This document shows positions 19,352-28,408 of a stretch of DNA of 64,000 bases, piece by piece (position 1 is the stretch's first letter; the number at the start of each line of letters is the position of its first letter). This DNA is from an uncultured bacterium (GTDB lineage: Bacteria; Bacillota; Clostridia; Lachnospirales; Lachnospiraceae). The notes under the pieces were generated by a model. The model searched no databases, had not been told where the DNA came from, and worked only from the letters and a program-made list of their open reading frames with translations. Position numbers and translations under genes: made by a program. The stretch is taken from NCBI GenBank assembly GCA_905216215.1, contig CAJMSZ010000007.1, positions 1-64,000 of the forward strand. Reading direction: 5' to 3'.

Positions 19352-19396
19352 TGTGCAAATCCTTCCTCTTTAAGTGATACCTAAGATTTCTCCGCG

Positions 19397-19530
19397 TTTC
19401 ACGCTCGTGAAATTCTGAAAACATTCGAAATTCATTCATTTTTCTACGAAAAAATGGATACTTTCTCATGCTTTGCGAGTCTCATAGTCATACTTTTTCA
19501 TGCGAGCATGAACAGCATGACTTTTGACCT
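19397..19530. repeat. Hairpin-rich intergenic repeat element
   Basis: The 372-base gap between the MATE gene and the next gene holds no convincing coding sequence. It contains three short palindromes: TTTCACG-CT-CGTGAAA at 19397-19412, a CTCATGC-TTT-GCGAG hairpin near 19475-19489, and TTCATG-CGAG-CATGAA at 19498-19513, ending near ACCTTGGCAAC. The order of hairpins, the shared TCTCATAGT and ACCTTGGC strings, and the general layout resemble the 93-bp repeats at 35302-35487, so it may be a diverged member. Further right are an 18-base near-palindrome (GAGTTCCCATGGAAACTC, about 19640) and TATACGTATA near 19675. Confidence 0.5.
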
Positions 19531-19723
19531 TGGCAACATATTATAGCATATCGGAACTATATAAGATAGGGGAGAAATATACAGTTTTCAGAAAGAAAAA
19601 ATGTATAGTTTTTTTGAAAATACAGATATTAACATGGGGAGTTCCCATGGAAACTCTGCCTCTGAGATTTCTATATACGTATAGGAGGTCGGAAAGAAAA
19701 TTATATGGAAAGAAGGAAATGAT

Positions 19724-20155
19724 ATGACAGTTCATACCCAACATTTGTTAGAAGAATGTAATTCAGGATGTAAGATGGCAATCCGCAGCATGGATCAGGT
19801 ATTAGAGTATGTGGAGGATGAAAAATTAGAACAGGTAATAGAAACCTGCAAACATGCTCATGAGCAGATAGAGGAGAAATCTGGAAAATTATTGGAGGAA
19901 TGTGGAAAAGAAGAGAAGGAGCCAGGGGCCATTGCGACTGCATTTTCCTGGATTTCCACAGAAACCAAACTTGTGATGAAGAACAGTGACAGCCAGATAG
20001 CCAAAGTATTGATGGACGGATGTAATATGGGAATCCAGTCGCTCAGCGAATATAGGAATGAATATACAGGTGCATCCGAAGAAGCAAAGAAAATCGCAGA
20101 AAAACTGATAAGTCTGGAAGAGGATTTTATGAGCGGCCTTAAAAAATTCCTGTAA
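19724..20155 (+). CDS. Helical cytoplasmic protein, function unknown (ferritin-like?)
   Basis: 143 residues with no signal peptide or membrane segment, predicted almost entirely helical. Helix 1 (HLLEECNSGCKMAIRSMDQV) and helix 2 (VIETCKHAHEQIEEKSGKLL) carry Glu and His residues in a pattern that recalls ferritin-like DUF2383-type four-helix bundles, and two later helices complete a bundle. Several Cys residues are present. A GAAGGAAATG ribosome site precedes the ATG. It is a single-gene unit between a repeat-rich gap and the guaB promoter region. The fold suggestion is an inference; no function is claimed. Confidence 0.7.
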   Translation: MTVHTQHLLEECNSGCKMAIRSMDQVLEYVEDEKLEQVIETCKHAHEQIEEKSGKLLEECGKEEKEPGAIATAFSWISTETKLVMKNSDSQIAKVLMDGCNMGIQSLSEYRNEYTGASEEAKKIAEKLISLEEDFMSGLKKFL

Positions 20156-20301
20156 TGGACCGGAAAAATGAAAAAGAATTTTATATAAGAACAGCTTATA
20201 AATGAAAGAAGACACAAGTAGACAAAACAGACAAAAAAATGACATTTTTAAAAAAAATAATGTACAAAGTGAAAGAAGAAAAAGAAAGATAAACAAAGGT
20301 G

Positions 20302-20334
20302 TTGACGTTTGCTGAAAAATTCATTAATATTAAT
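20302..20334 (+). promoter_or_regulatory. Predicted guaB promoter with palindrome over the -10
   Basis: TTGACG at 20302-20307, exactly 17 bases, then TAATAT at 20325-20330. The perfect 12-base palindrome ATTAATATTAAT (20323-20334) covers the -10, so a repressor site is possible. The remainder of the 235-base gap (20156-20390) is A-rich and shows no gene. Confidence 0.7.
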
Positions 20335-20390
20335 CAATAATAAATAAGTTGAAACGAAGTACAAAAAATGAATGAAGAAGGAGCTTTATC

Positions 20391-21896
20391 ATGGCATATT
20401 ATTTTAGCGAACCATCACACACATTTAGTGAGTATTTACTGGTACCAGGTTACTCAAGTTCCAAGTGCCAGCCACAGAACGTGAGTTTAAAAACACCTCT
20501 TGTCAGATTTAAAAAGGGAGAGGAACCGGCTATATCTTTAAATATCCCAATGGTTTCTGCAATTATGCAGGCTGTATCCAACGATACAATGGCAGTTGCA
20601 CTTGCGAGAGAAGGTGGAATTTCCTTTATTTATGGCTCACAGTCGATTGAGGACCAGGCTGCGATGGTAAGAAGAGTGAAATCTTATAAGGCAGGTTTTG
20701 TGACAAGTGATTCCAACCTGATTCCGGACCAGTGCCTGAGTGATGTTCTTGCTTTGAAGGAAAAGACCGGACATTCTACTATGGCTGTAACAGATGACGG
20801 AACAGCAACCGGAAAGTTACTTGGTATTGTCACAGAGAGAGATTACAGAATTTCCCGTATGTCTCCGGATACAAAGGTTTCTGAATTTATGACTCCATTT
20901 GAAAAACTGGTGACAGCAAAGGTTGGTGTTTCTTTGAAAGAAGCCAATGATATTATCTGGGATTATAAATTGAATTCGCTTCCAATCATTGATGATGAGC
21001 AGAAGTTAGATTCCTTCGTATTCAGAAAAGACTATGAATCAAAGAAAACAAATCAGAATGAATTATTAGATTCCCACAAGAGATATGTGGTTGGTGCCGG
21101 AATTAATACAAGAGATTATGCAGAACGTGTACCAGCGCTGGTAGAAGCAGGTGTAGACGTGCTTTGTATCGATTCCAGTGAAGGATTCAGCGAATGGCAG
21201 AAGCTTACTATTGATTGGATTCGTGAGCATTATGGTGATACCGTGAAGGTTGGAGCTGGTAACGTTGTAGATGCCGATGGTTTCCGTTTCCTTGCTGACT
21301 GTGGCGCTGACTTTATCAAAGTCGGTATCGGTGGTGGATCTATCTGTATTACCCGTGAGACAAAGGGAATCGGACGGGGACAGGCTACAGCTACTATCGA
21401 GGTTGCAAAAGCAAGAGATGAATATTACAAAGAAACCGGTATTTATGTACCAATCTGCAGTGATGGTGGTATCGTTCATGATTATCATATGACCCTTGCA
21501 CTTGCTATGGGAAGTGATTTTATCATGTTAGGAAGATATTTCTCACGTTTTGACGAATCGCCTACAAGCAAGGTAAGTATTAACGGACAGTACATGAAAG
21601 AATACTGGGGAGAAGGAAGTGCCCGAGCAAGAAACTGGCAGAGATATGATTTGGGTGGAGAGACAAACCTTAAATTTGAGGAAGGCGTAGATTCCTATGT
21701 TCCGTATGCCGGTTCTTTGAAGGACAATGTAGGGATTACTTTACTGAAGATGAAATCAACAATGTGTAACTGTGGAGCACTTACAATTCCAGAATTACAG
21801 GAAAAAGCGAAGCTCACATTGGTTTCATCCGTAAGTATTGTAGAAGGTGGTGCACATGATGTAGTGCTGAAGGATCAGTCAACATCACACCATTAA
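20391..21896 (+). CDS. guaB: IMP dehydrogenase, of the type found in Tritrichomonas
   Basis: Oxidises IMP to XMP with NAD+, the committed step to GMP. The 501 residues hold a TIM barrel interrupted by two CBS domains (about residues 95-220). The catalytic cysteine is Cys319 ([10 protein letters not shown]) and the flap base is Arg418-Tyr419 (NWQRYDLGG), the same residue numbers as in the Tritrichomonas foetus enzyme. From memory the whole sequence follows that protist protein far more closely than the usual bacterial GuaB (about 485-490 residues), including the start with HTFSEYLL and the end [26 protein letters not shown] strong promoter precedes it, and fhs with a ZTP riboswitch follows. 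Confidence 0.93.
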   Translation: MAYYFSEPSHTFSEYLLVPGYSSSKCQPQNVSLKTPLVRFKKGEEPAISLNIPMVSAIMQAVSNDTMAVALAREGGISFIYGSQSIEDQAAMVRRVKSYKAGFVTSDSNLIPDQCLSDVLALKEKTGHSTMAVTDDGTATGKLLGIVTERDYRISRMSPDTKVSEFMTPFEKLVTAKVGVSLKEANDIIWDYKLNSLPIIDDEQKLDSFVFRKDYESKKTNQNELLDSHKRYVVGAGINTRDYAERVPALVEAGVDVLCIDSSEGFSEWQKLTIDWIREHYGDTVKVGAGNVVDADGFRFLADCGADFIKVGIGGGSICITRETKGIGRGQATATIEVAKARDEYYKETGIYVPICSDGGIVHDYHMTLALAMGSDFIMLGRYFSRFDESPTSKVSINGQYMKEYWGEGSARARNWQRYDLGGETNLKFEEGVDSYVPYAGSLKDNVGITLLKMKSTMCNCGALTIPELQEKAKLTLVSSVSIVEGGAHDVVLKDQSTSHH

Positions 21897-21914
21897 AAAT
21901 AAAACAAACAAGCT

Positions 21915-21984
21915 AGTTATACAACTGACGGAAGTGGAATGGACCACAGGGAGTATAATGAAAGAAGAGTCGACCGTCTGGGCA
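21915..21984 (+). ncRNA. ZTP (pfl) riboswitch upstream of fhs
   Basis: The segment matches the pfl motif. P1 is formed by GTTATAC (21916-21922) with GTATAAT (21953-21959). Inside lie the conserved ACTGACGGAA, then the hairpin GTGG-CCAC and AGGGAGT. After a short linker comes CCGTCTGGGCA (21974-21984), the conserved CCGCCTGGGC element that forms the pseudoknot and binds ZTP/ZMP. These riboswitches sense ZTP or ZMP, which accumulate when 10-formyl-tetrahydrofolate is short, and turn on folate one-carbon genes. The gene downstream is formate-tetrahydrofolate ligase, a classic member of this regulon. Confidence 0.93.
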
Positions 21985-22017
21985 AAAAATGTCTGGGGCA
22001 GTAGACTCTTTTTCTCT
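21966..22017 (+). terminator. Riboswitch expression-platform terminator
   Basis: AGAGTC (21966-21971) pairs with GACTCT (22004-22009), followed by TTTTCTCTT. The stem overlaps the CCGTCTGGGCA element, so ligand binding and terminator formation should exclude each other: an ON switch by antitermination. Confidence 0.8.
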
Positions 22018-22096
22018 TGATTTCTTCGGACAAATAAGAGAAAATAGTACCAAAGACATTTTTCAAATCTTAAGCAGAGAAGAAAGAGGTGCCATT

Positions 22097-23767
22097 ATGT
22101 TAACAGATGTACAGATTGCACAGAGTGCAGAGATGAAACCAATCAAAGAGATTGCAGAGCAGTTGGGATTAGGAGAAGAAGATTTAGAACTTTATGGAAA
22201 ATATAAAGCTAAGATTTCGTTAGAGACTATTTCCAAAGTAAAAGACAACAAAGATGGAAAACTGGTTCTGGTTACAGCAATCAATCCCACACCTGCAGGA
22301 GAAGGAAAGACAACCACTATGATCGGACTTTCTCAGGCGCTCAATAAGCTGGGAAAGAAATCTGTGGTTGCCATGCGTGAGCCAAGTCTGGGACCTTGTT
22401 TCGGAGTAAAAGGTGGTGCAGCAGGCGGTGGATATGCACAGGTTGTTCCTATGGAAGATATTAACCTGCATTTTACAGGCGATATTCATGCTATCACAAC
22501 AGCAAACAACCTGATTGCGGCAATGCTTGATAATTCTATTCAGCAGGGGAATCCGCTTGATATTGATACCAGACAGATTGTATGGAAACGAGTAGTAGAT
22601 TTGAATGACAGAGCTTTAAGACACATTGTAGTAGGACTTGGTGGAAAACCAAACGGAGTGCCTAGAGAAGATGGTTTTGACATTTCCGTGGCCAGTGAAG
22701 TAATGGCAATTCTCTGCCTCGCTACCTCTCTGGAAGATTTGAAGAAAAGAGCAGGACGTATGATTGTGGCTTATAATCATGCAGGTGAACCTGTCACAGT
22801 AGATGACATTCAGGCTACAGGAGCAGTTACCCTGCTTTTGAAGGATGCCATTAAACCAAATCTGGTACAGACACTTGACCATACACCGGTATTTGTCCAT
22901 GGCGGCCCGTTTGCCAATATTGCTCATGGATGTAATTCCGTCATGGCAACCCAGCTAGCAATGAAACTGGGTGATTATGCAATTACAGAGGCAGGATTTG
23001 GCGCAGACCTTGGTGCAGAGAAGTTCCTGGATATCAAGTGCCGTCAGGCGGGATTGAAACCAGATGCAGTTGTAATCGTAGCAACCGTACGTGCCCTTAA
23101 GATGCATGGCGGTGTGGCAAAGAAAGATTTGGGTGAAGAAAACTTAGAAGCACTCCGTAAAGGAATTGAAAATCTGGAAAAACATATTGAAAATATTGCA
23201 AAATACAATCTGCCAAGTGTGGTTGCAATTAATGCTTTCCCGACAGATACGGAGGCCGAACTTCAGCTTCTTGATGAAATCTGTAAGAGCAAAGGTGTAG
23301 ATGTGGCAATCAGTCAGGTTTGGGCTAAGGGAGCAGACGGTGGTATTAAGCTGGCAGAGAAGCTTCTGGATGTGTTGGAGACAAAGAAAGCAGATTTCCA
23401 TCCAATCTACGATACAGAGCTTCCAATTGCTGAGAAAATCCGTACCATTGCAAAAGAAATCTATGGTGCAGATGATGTGATCTTTACAAAGAAAGTAACA
23501 AACAAGATCAAAAAATATGAAGAACAGGGATTGGGAAATCTTCCAATCTGTGTGGCAAAGACACAGTATTCTCTCTCTGATGATCCGACACTTCTTGGAA
23601 GACCAAGTGGTTTTAAGGTAACAATCAATGATCTGATTCCAAATACAGGAGCAGGTTTCCTTGTAGCCATTAGTGGTGATATCATGCGTATGCCAGGACT
23701 TCCGAAGGTTCCGGCTGCGGTTGGTATGGATATTGATGAAAAGGGAACGATTGTAGGACTGTTCTAG
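22097..23767 (+). CDS. fhs: Formate-tetrahydrofolate ligase
   Basis: Joins formate to tetrahydrofolate with ATP, giving 10-formyl-THF for purine synthesis and, in acetogens, the methyl branch of the Wood-Ljungdahl pathway. Start at ATG 22097 (AAGAGGTG upstream) gives 556 residues, the family length; the longer in-frame extension lies over the riboswitch. The ATP loop [10 protein letters not shown] lies near residue 65, followed by [20 protein letters not shown] near 95 and the late [17 protein letters not shown]. It is under a ZTP riboswitch, linking it to purine intermediates. A strong terminator follows, before purB. Confidence 0.97.
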   Translation: MLTDVQIAQSAEMKPIKEIAEQLGLGEEDLELYGKYKAKISLETISKVKDNKDGKLVLVTAINPTPAGEGKTTTMIGLSQALNKLGKKSVVAMREPSLGPCFGVKGGAAGGGYAQVVPMEDINLHFTGDIHAITTANNLIAAMLDNSIQQGNPLDIDTRQIVWKRVVDLNDRALRHIVVGLGGKPNGVPREDGFDISVASEVMAILCLATSLEDLKKRAGRMIVAYNHAGEPVTVDDIQATGAVTLLLKDAIKPNLVQTLDHTPVFVHGGPFANIAHGCNSVMATQLAMKLGDYAITEAGFGADLGAEKFLDIKCRQAGLKPDAVVIVATVRALKMHGGVAKKDLGEENLEALRKGIENLEKHIENIAKYNLPSVVAINAFPTDTEAELQLLDEICKSKGVDVAISQVWAKGADGGIKLAEKLLDVLETKKADFHPIYDTELPIAEKIRTIAKEIYGADDVIFTKKVTNKIKKYEEQGLGNLPICVAKTQYSLSDDPTLLGRPSGFKVTINDLIPNTGAGFLVAISGDIMRMPGLPKVPAAVGMDIDEKGTIVGLF

Positions 23768-23784
23768 GCAGAAATATATATATC

Positions 23785-23809
23785 AAAAAAGGTCCAATGG
23801 ACCTTTTTT
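23785..23809 (+). terminator. Terminator after fhs
   Basis: AAAAAAGGTCC pairs perfectly with GGACCTTTTTT around a 3-base loop, ending in a six-T run. Confidence 0.92.
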
Positions 23810-23891
23810 GGCGGTTATAGTAATTGGAAATTACAGACAGAAAAGTAACTGGGAACATAACATAAAATTAAAAAAGAAAAGGAAAAAGATA

Positions 23892-25274
23892 ATGGATAGA
23901 CAAGAATTCGAAAGTATGACAATCTGCCCTTTGGACGGACGTTACTCGGGAGTAAAAGATGCACTGGCTGAATATTTCAGTGAATATGCACTGGTAAAGT
24001 ATCGTGTGCATGTAGAAATCAAGTGGCTGTGCTTTTTGATTGAAAATGTGGAAAACGAGATTCTTGCAAAGTTTGACAAAGCAAACATGGGCAAGCTTGA
24101 GGCCATTGCAAAGAATTATAACTATGATTCCTTCAAGGCAATCAAGGACATTGAAGCAGTGACCCGTCATGATGTAAAAGCAGTGGAATATTTTATTGGT
24201 AATCAATTGAAAGAGATGGGCTACGACTACCTTATCAGTTTCGTACATATTGGATGTACTTCTGAGGATATCAATAATACATCTTACGCATGTATGTTAA
24301 AGGAAGGTCTGGCAAATGTATGGATTCCGCGCGCAACAGAGATGGCAGATATTATTAACGGACTTGCTGAGGAACATAAGGATGATGCCATGCTTGCCCA
24401 TACACACGGACAACCGGCCACACCGACCACAGTGGGAAAAGAATTCAAGGTATATGCATATAGAATGTATTCCAGCATTGAGAATGTGAAGAGTGTGAAG
24501 ATTAAGGCAAAATTTAATGGCGCAACTGGAAATTACAGTGCAATTCTTACTGCATTTCCAAATATTGATTGGTCTTCTATGGCAAAAAAATTCGTGGAAG
24601 AATATTTGGGAGTAGAGTTTAATCCGCTTACCACACAGATAGAAAGCCATGATTACACCTGCCATATTCTGGATGGAATCCGCCATTTCAACAATGTACT
24701 CGTTGATTTTGATGTGGATATGTGGCTCTATATTTCCAAAGAATACTTCAAACAGATTCCGGTACAGGGAGAAGTAGGAAGCAGCACCATGCCGCATAAG
24801 GTAAATCCAATCCGCTTTGAAAACAGCGAGGCAAATGTGGATTTATCAAACAACCTTTGTGTAGCACTCTCAAATAAGCTTCCAAAATCCAGAATGCAGA
24901 GAGATTTGTCCGATTCTTCCAGCCAGAGAAACTTAGGGCTTGCTTTTGGATATTCGATTCAGGCAATCAGCGAAACGAAGAATGGGCTGGCAAAATGTGT
25001 GGTAAACAAGGAAAAGCTTGCAAGTGATTTGAATGAAAAATGGGAAGTACTGGCAGAACCAATTCAGACCATGCTTAGAAAGTATGGCGTACCAGATGCT
25101 TATGACACACTGAAAGCACTGACAAGGGGAAAGAATATTTCTAAAGAAGATATTTTGAAATTTGCAGAAGGGTTGGATATGCTTTCTGAGGAAGACCGGG
25201 ATACTCTGGTTCATATGACACCAGCGTCCTATATCGGAAAGGCAGCACAACTTGCTGAGATTTCGTTGAAATAG
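23892..25274 (+). CDS. purB: Adenylosuccinate lyase
   Basis: Fumarase-superfamily lyase that splits SAICAR to AICAR and adenylosuccinate to AMP, acting twice in purine synthesis. The 460 residues hold the signature GSSTMPHKVNPIRFENSEAN near residue 300, with the flexible catalytic Ser loop, and HTHGQPATPTTVGKEF near 175. Length and sequence are of the Escherichia coli type. Start chosen at ATG 23892 (MDRQEF), which matches the usual family N-terminus; the ribosome site is weak (AAGGAAAAAG). Adjacent genes (guaB, fhs, the PurF-like gene) share the purine theme, though terminators separate them. Confidence 0.95.
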   Translation: MDRQEFESMTICPLDGRYSGVKDALAEYFSEYALVKYRVHVEIKWLCFLIENVENEILAKFDKANMGKLEAIAKNYNYDSFKAIKDIEAVTRHDVKAVEYFIGNQLKEMGYDYLISFVHIGCTSEDINNTSYACMLKEGLANVWIPRATEMADIINGLAEEHKDDAMLAHTHGQPATPTTVGKEFKVYAYRMYSSIENVKSVKIKAKFNGATGNYSAILTAFPNIDWSSMAKKFVEEYLGVEFNPLTTQIESHDYTCHILDGIRHFNNVLVDFDVDMWLYISKEYFKQIPVQGEVGSSTMPHKVNPIRFENSEANVDLSNNLCVALSNKLPKSRMQRDLSDSSSQRNLGLAFGYSIQAISETKNGLAKCVVNKEKLASDLNEKWEVLAEPIQTMLRKYGVPDAYDTLKALTRGKNISKEDILKFAEGLDMLSEEDRDTLVHMTPASYIGKAAQLAEISLK

Positions 25275-25366
25275 CAGGATAGCACAGCAAATAAAGAAAC
25301 GAAAAAATAAGGCTCTGTAAAGGAAAAAAAGTATAGACAGGACAGAAGATTCAGGAGGGTAAGCAC

Positions 25367-26812
25367 ATGGGTGGCTTTTTTGGAGTAGCTTCAAAAGAAG
25401 ATTGCGTATTGGAACTTTTCTATGGGGTAGATTATCATTCTCATTTGGGAACAAGACGTGCAGGAATGGCTGTACACGGAAAAGACGGATTTAATCGTTC
25501 GATTCATAATATTGAAAACTCACCGTTCCGTACCAAATTTGAAAATGATGTGGCAGGAATGAAGGGAAATCTGGGAATCGGATGTATTTCCGATTATGAT
25601 CCACAGCCACTGCTGATTCAGTCTCATCTGGGCAGCTTTGCAATCACAACTGTGGGAAAAATCAATAACGCGGAAGAGCTTATGAAAACACTGTATTCTA
25701 GCGAAAATGTACATTTTCAGGAAATGACAAGTGGACGGATTAATGCCACTGAGCTTGTGGCTGCATTAATCTGCAGGCAGCCTTCTATTTTAGAAGGGAT
25801 TCGTTATGTGCAGGAAATTGTAGATGGCTCCATGTCACTCTTACTGATGACGAAAGATGGAATTTACGCAGCCAGAGATAAATATGGAAGAACTCCGGTT
25901 GAGATAGGAAAGAAAGAGAATGCTTATTGCATTTCTTTTGAAAGTTTCGCATATGTCAATCTTGGATTCACAGATTACAAAGAACTTGGACCGGCTGAGA
26001 TTGTTTATGTGACACCAGAAGAAGTAAAGACTGTTGGAGAGTCAGGGGAGGATATGCAGATTTGTTCCTTCTTATGGCTTTATTATGGGTATCCGACTGC
26101 TTCTTATGAAGGGGTCAATGTAGAGGAAATGCGATATAAATGTGGCCGCATGCTGGCACGCAGGGATGGAGATTCCATCAAGCCGGATATGATTGCGGGA
26201 GTTCCTGATTCCGGTGTGCCACATGCGATTGGGTATGCCAACGAATCCGGCATTCCATATGCAAGACCATTTATCAAATATACCCCTACATGGCCGCGTT
26301 CTTTCATGCCGACCAATCAGGAACAGAGAAATCTGATTGCGCGTATGAAACTGATTCCTGTCAAAGAATTGATTGAAGATAAGAAACTGCTTCTAATTGA
26401 TGACTCTATTGTACGTGGAACTCAGCTTCGCGAAACTACAGAATTTCTCTACAACAGTGGAGCAAAAGAAGTCCACGTAAGACCGGCATGCCCACCGCTT
26501 TTGTACGGTTGTAAATTCCTGAATTTCTCCCGTTCAAAATCGGAGATGGATTTAATCACAAGGAGAGTTATATGTGATCTTGAGGGCAGGACAGAGGTGC
26601 CGGAAGAGGTGTTACAGCAGTATGCAGACCCGGATCATCCGAAGTATCAGGCAATGCTGGATGAAATCTGTAAGAGACTGAATTTCACCTCTCTTCGTTT
26701 CCACCGTCTGGATGATATGATTGAGTCCATTGGACTTCCACCGGAGAAGCTCTGTACCTATTGCTGGAATGGAAAAGAATGCAAAGGACATTGTTGTCAC
26801 TGTAAAAAATAA
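25367..26812 (+). CDS. PurF-family phosphoribosyltransferase with a dead glutaminase site
   Basis: The 481 residues align over their length with glutamine PRPP amidotransferase (PurF), first enzyme of purine synthesis. The phosphoribosyltransferase half looks intact: PRPP loop LLIDDSIVRGTQ near residue 345, PDSGVPHAIGYANESGIPY near 285. Cysteines expected to bind the Fe-S cluster in the Bacillus enzyme are present (ICSFLW, YGCKF, LCTYC). The N-terminal Ntn-hydrolase half is degenerate: the start reads MGGFFGV, so the nucleophile Cys1 is Gly, and the oxyanion NG motif is replaced (VGKINN). AGGAGGG precedes ATG 25367, so no upstream Cys is hidden. It may use free ammonia, need a partner glutaminase, or have a new role. 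tmk follows after 14 bases. Confidence 0.8.
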   Translation: MGGFFGVASKEDCVLELFYGVDYHSHLGTRRAGMAVHGKDGFNRSIHNIENSPFRTKFENDVAGMKGNLGIGCISDYDPQPLLIQSHLGSFAITTVGKINNAEELMKTLYSSENVHFQEMTSGRINATELVAALICRQPSILEGIRYVQEIVDGSMSLLLMTKDGIYAARDKYGRTPVEIGKKENAYCISFESFAYVNLGFTDYKELGPAEIVYVTPEEVKTVGESGEDMQICSFLWLYYGYPTASYEGVNVEEMRYKCGRMLARRDGDSIKPDMIAGVPDSGVPHAIGYANESGIPYARPFIKYTPTWPRSFMPTNQEQRNLIARMKLIPVKELIEDKKLLLIDDSIVRGTQLRETTEFLYNSGAKEVHVRPACPPLLYGCKFLNFSRSKSEMDLITRRVICDLEGRTEVPEEVLQQYADPDHPKYQAMLDEICKRLNFTSLRFHRLDDMIESIGLPPEKLCTYCWNGKECKGHCCHCKK

Positions 26813-26826
26813 TAAGGAAAGACATC

Positions 26827-27450
26827 ATGCAAGATAAAGGTAAATTTATTGTATTTGAAGGAATTGACGGAAGTGGGAAGAGTACTCAGATCCGGCTTCT
26901 TTCAGAACACTTGAAGAAAGAAGGAATTTCCTGTCACACAACTATGGAGCCTACAGATGGCCCTGTTGGTTCCCTGATTCATCAGATTATGATTGGACGT
27001 ATGAAGGTGGATAACAAGGTAATCGCATCCTTGTTTGCGGCAGATCGCTTAGATCATCTGCTAAATGAGGTAAATGGTCTTGTGGCGAAGATAGAGGCAG
27101 GTACAACCGTAATCAGTGACCGCTATTATTTGTCTTCCTATGCTTATCACAGTGTGGATATGCCAATGGAGCAGGTGATTGCCATGAATGCGCCAAGCAG
27201 AGATTTGCTGAAACCTGCACTGCATATTTTTGTGGATATTGACCCGGATACAGCAGTTGCCCGTATTGCAGCAAACAGACAGCATACGGAACTGTTTGAA
27301 AAGAAATCCCGTCTTGAAAAAACAAGAGAACAGTATCTGAATGTGATGGAAAAATTACAGGGAGAAGAGAACATTGTCATTATAAATGGAACGAAGCCTG
27401 TAGAAGAAATTGCAGAAGAAGTGTGGATGAATGTGAAGAAATTCTTTTAA
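26827..27450 (+). CDS. tmk: Thymidylate kinase
   Basis: Phosphorylates dTMP to dTDP for DNA synthesis. The 207 residues show the P-loop FEGIDGSGKST at residue 9, the DR(Y) motif SDRYYLSSYAY near residue 98 and the C-terminal lid region with Arg residues (RLEKTREQYL). It is 14 bases after the PurF-like gene and should be co-transcribed with it. A very strong terminator follows. Confidence 0.95.
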   Translation: MQDKGKFIVFEGIDGSGKSTQIRLLSEHLKKEGISCHTTMEPTDGPVGSLIHQIMIGRMKVDNKVIASLFAADRLDHLLNEVNGLVAKIEAGTTVISDRYYLSSYAYHSVDMPMEQVIAMNAPSRDLLKPALHIFVDIDPDTAVARIAANRQHTELFEKKSRLEKTREQYLNVMEKLQGEENIVIINGTKPVEEIAEEVWMNVKKFF

Positions 27451-27467
27451 TTTATGGGAAAAAGAAA

Positions 27468-27511
27468 GTCGGCAAAATAACAGAAAGAAGTTATTTTGTC
27501 GGCATTTTTTT
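27468..27511 (+). terminator. Strong terminator after tmk
   Basis: Fourteen-pair stem with two G-U pairs (27468-27481 with 27490-27503), an 8-base loop, then ATTTTTTT. Confidence 0.95.
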
Positions 27512-27562
27512 GCTCTTTATTTAGACAAAATATCAGAAAATATGAAAATAAAATACAAGTAG

Positions 27563-27607
27563 TTGTAAAATCGCGGAATCGTAGTATAATGATGTTATCG
27601 TGATAAC
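27563..27607 (+). promoter_or_regulatory. Promoter and candidate operator of the small-protein/permease operon
   Basis: TTGTAA at 27563-27568, 16-base spacer, consensus TATAAT at 27585-27590. Just past the expected start point lies a perfect inverted repeat GTTATC-GT-GATAAC (27594-27607), well placed for a repressor. Confidence 0.7.
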
Positions 27608-27642
27608 TAAATGGAACAATATCATTTTGGAGGAGGGATAAA

Positions 27643-27936
27643 ATGAGGAAAGATTTTACAATTGACAAGAAGAGTATTCAGGCAGTTTTCAGAAAAGACT
27701 GCATCTTATTAGCTGTTTTTCTGGCTGCTATGTGGTGTGTCCTGATACCGGTTCTTATGGCGGTTCTTGGACTTACGGATGATGGAATTGTGAAAGGTCT
27801 GTTCATAGGCATTGCCTGTCTGAGCGGTGGTGCACTTACCTGGGCCATGCTTGCGGTATATTTTCATATTCGGAATAATAAACAGGCGATATACACAGAA
27901 GAGCTGGAGAATCAGGCTCTGGCGGCCAAGAAGTAG
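27643..27936 (+). CDS. Small two-helix membrane protein, function unknown
   Basis: 97 residues. A charged N-terminus (MRKDFTIDKKS) is followed by two membrane helices (about residues 25-48 and 56-78) and a charged C-terminal tail ending ENQALAAKK. GGAGGAGGG precedes the ATG. It is first in a four-gene run with two more small membrane proteins and an APC permease, all within about 20 bases of each other, so it is probably an accessory or regulatory partner of that permease. No family recognised. Confidence 0.75.
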   Translation: MRKDFTIDKKSIQAVFRKDCILLAVFLAAMWCVLIPVLMAVLGLTDDGIVKGLFIGIACLSGGALTWAMLAVYFHIRNNKQAIYTEELENQALAAKK

Positions 27937-27953
27937 AGAAGAGGAGAAGAGTT

Positions 27954-28241
27954 ATGGATGCACGAGATAAAAATAAAGGGTGGAAAGAAAAGGTTCTGCT
28001 TGTTGTAGATATTTTTTTTGTGATGGTACTTTGTCTGGTAGTTCTTCTAATTACCATGTTGATACAGAACCATCTTGGTGGAGCAGATGTGAGTGGAGGA
28101 TATGAGATACGTCTGGAGACCCTCATTCCGGTTATCATCGCAATTGTAGGGTATCTGTTGTTCCTGGTAAAAGGGGGCAAGAAGGGGCTTAAGGAAATCA
28201 TAGATGCAGCATATGCGGATGAGAAAGATGAGGTGGAGTAA
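27954..28241 (+). CDS. Small two-helix membrane protein, function unknown
   Basis: 95 residues. A basic start (MDARDKNKGWKEK) precedes two predicted membrane helices at about residues 14-38 and 55-73 and a charged tail (KEIIDAAYADEKDEVE). The gene lies 17 bases after the previous one, with a GAGGAG ribosome site, and its stop codon directly abuts the ATG of the next small gene. No family recognised; the operon suggests a role with the permease. Confidence 0.75.
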   Translation: MDARDKNKGWKEKVLLVVDIFFVMVLCLVVLLITMLIQNHLGGADVSGGYEIRLETLIPVIIAIVGYLLFLVKGGKKGLKEIIDAAYADEKDEVE

Positions 28242-28388
28242 ATGAGTATTTTTGCAATTATGAACTATGTTGCCTGGGCACTTTGCGCATTGATTGTGTT
28301 TTTGCTGGCAAAGGATATCTGGGGTGTCGAAAAGCAGCGCAAACTGGATGCGAAGGAGCAGTCTGACCGGGAAAAACAGGATTTATAG
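28242..28388 (+). CDS. 48-residue single-helix membrane protein
   Basis: The ATG follows the preceding TAA with no gap, and GAGGTGGAG just upstream in the previous gene can act as ribosome site. The product starts MSIFAIMNYVAWALC, has one membrane helix (about residues 4-24), then a charged helix rich in Lys, Gln, Asp and Glu (EKQRKLDAKEQSDREKQDL). It is too short for many gene callers, but codon pattern, spacing and operon position support it. Small one-helix proteins next to transporters sometimes act as accessory subunits; that is inference here. Confidence 0.7.
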   Translation: MSIFAIMNYVAWALCALIVFLLAKDIWGVEKQRKLDAKEQSDREKQDL

Positions 28389-28408
28389 AGAGCTTGGAGG
28401 AAAGTGAT

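Noticed and set aside
21989..22096. 36-residue N-terminal extension of fhs
   Set aside because: It lies over the riboswitch terminator; the ribosome site and family length support ATG 22097.
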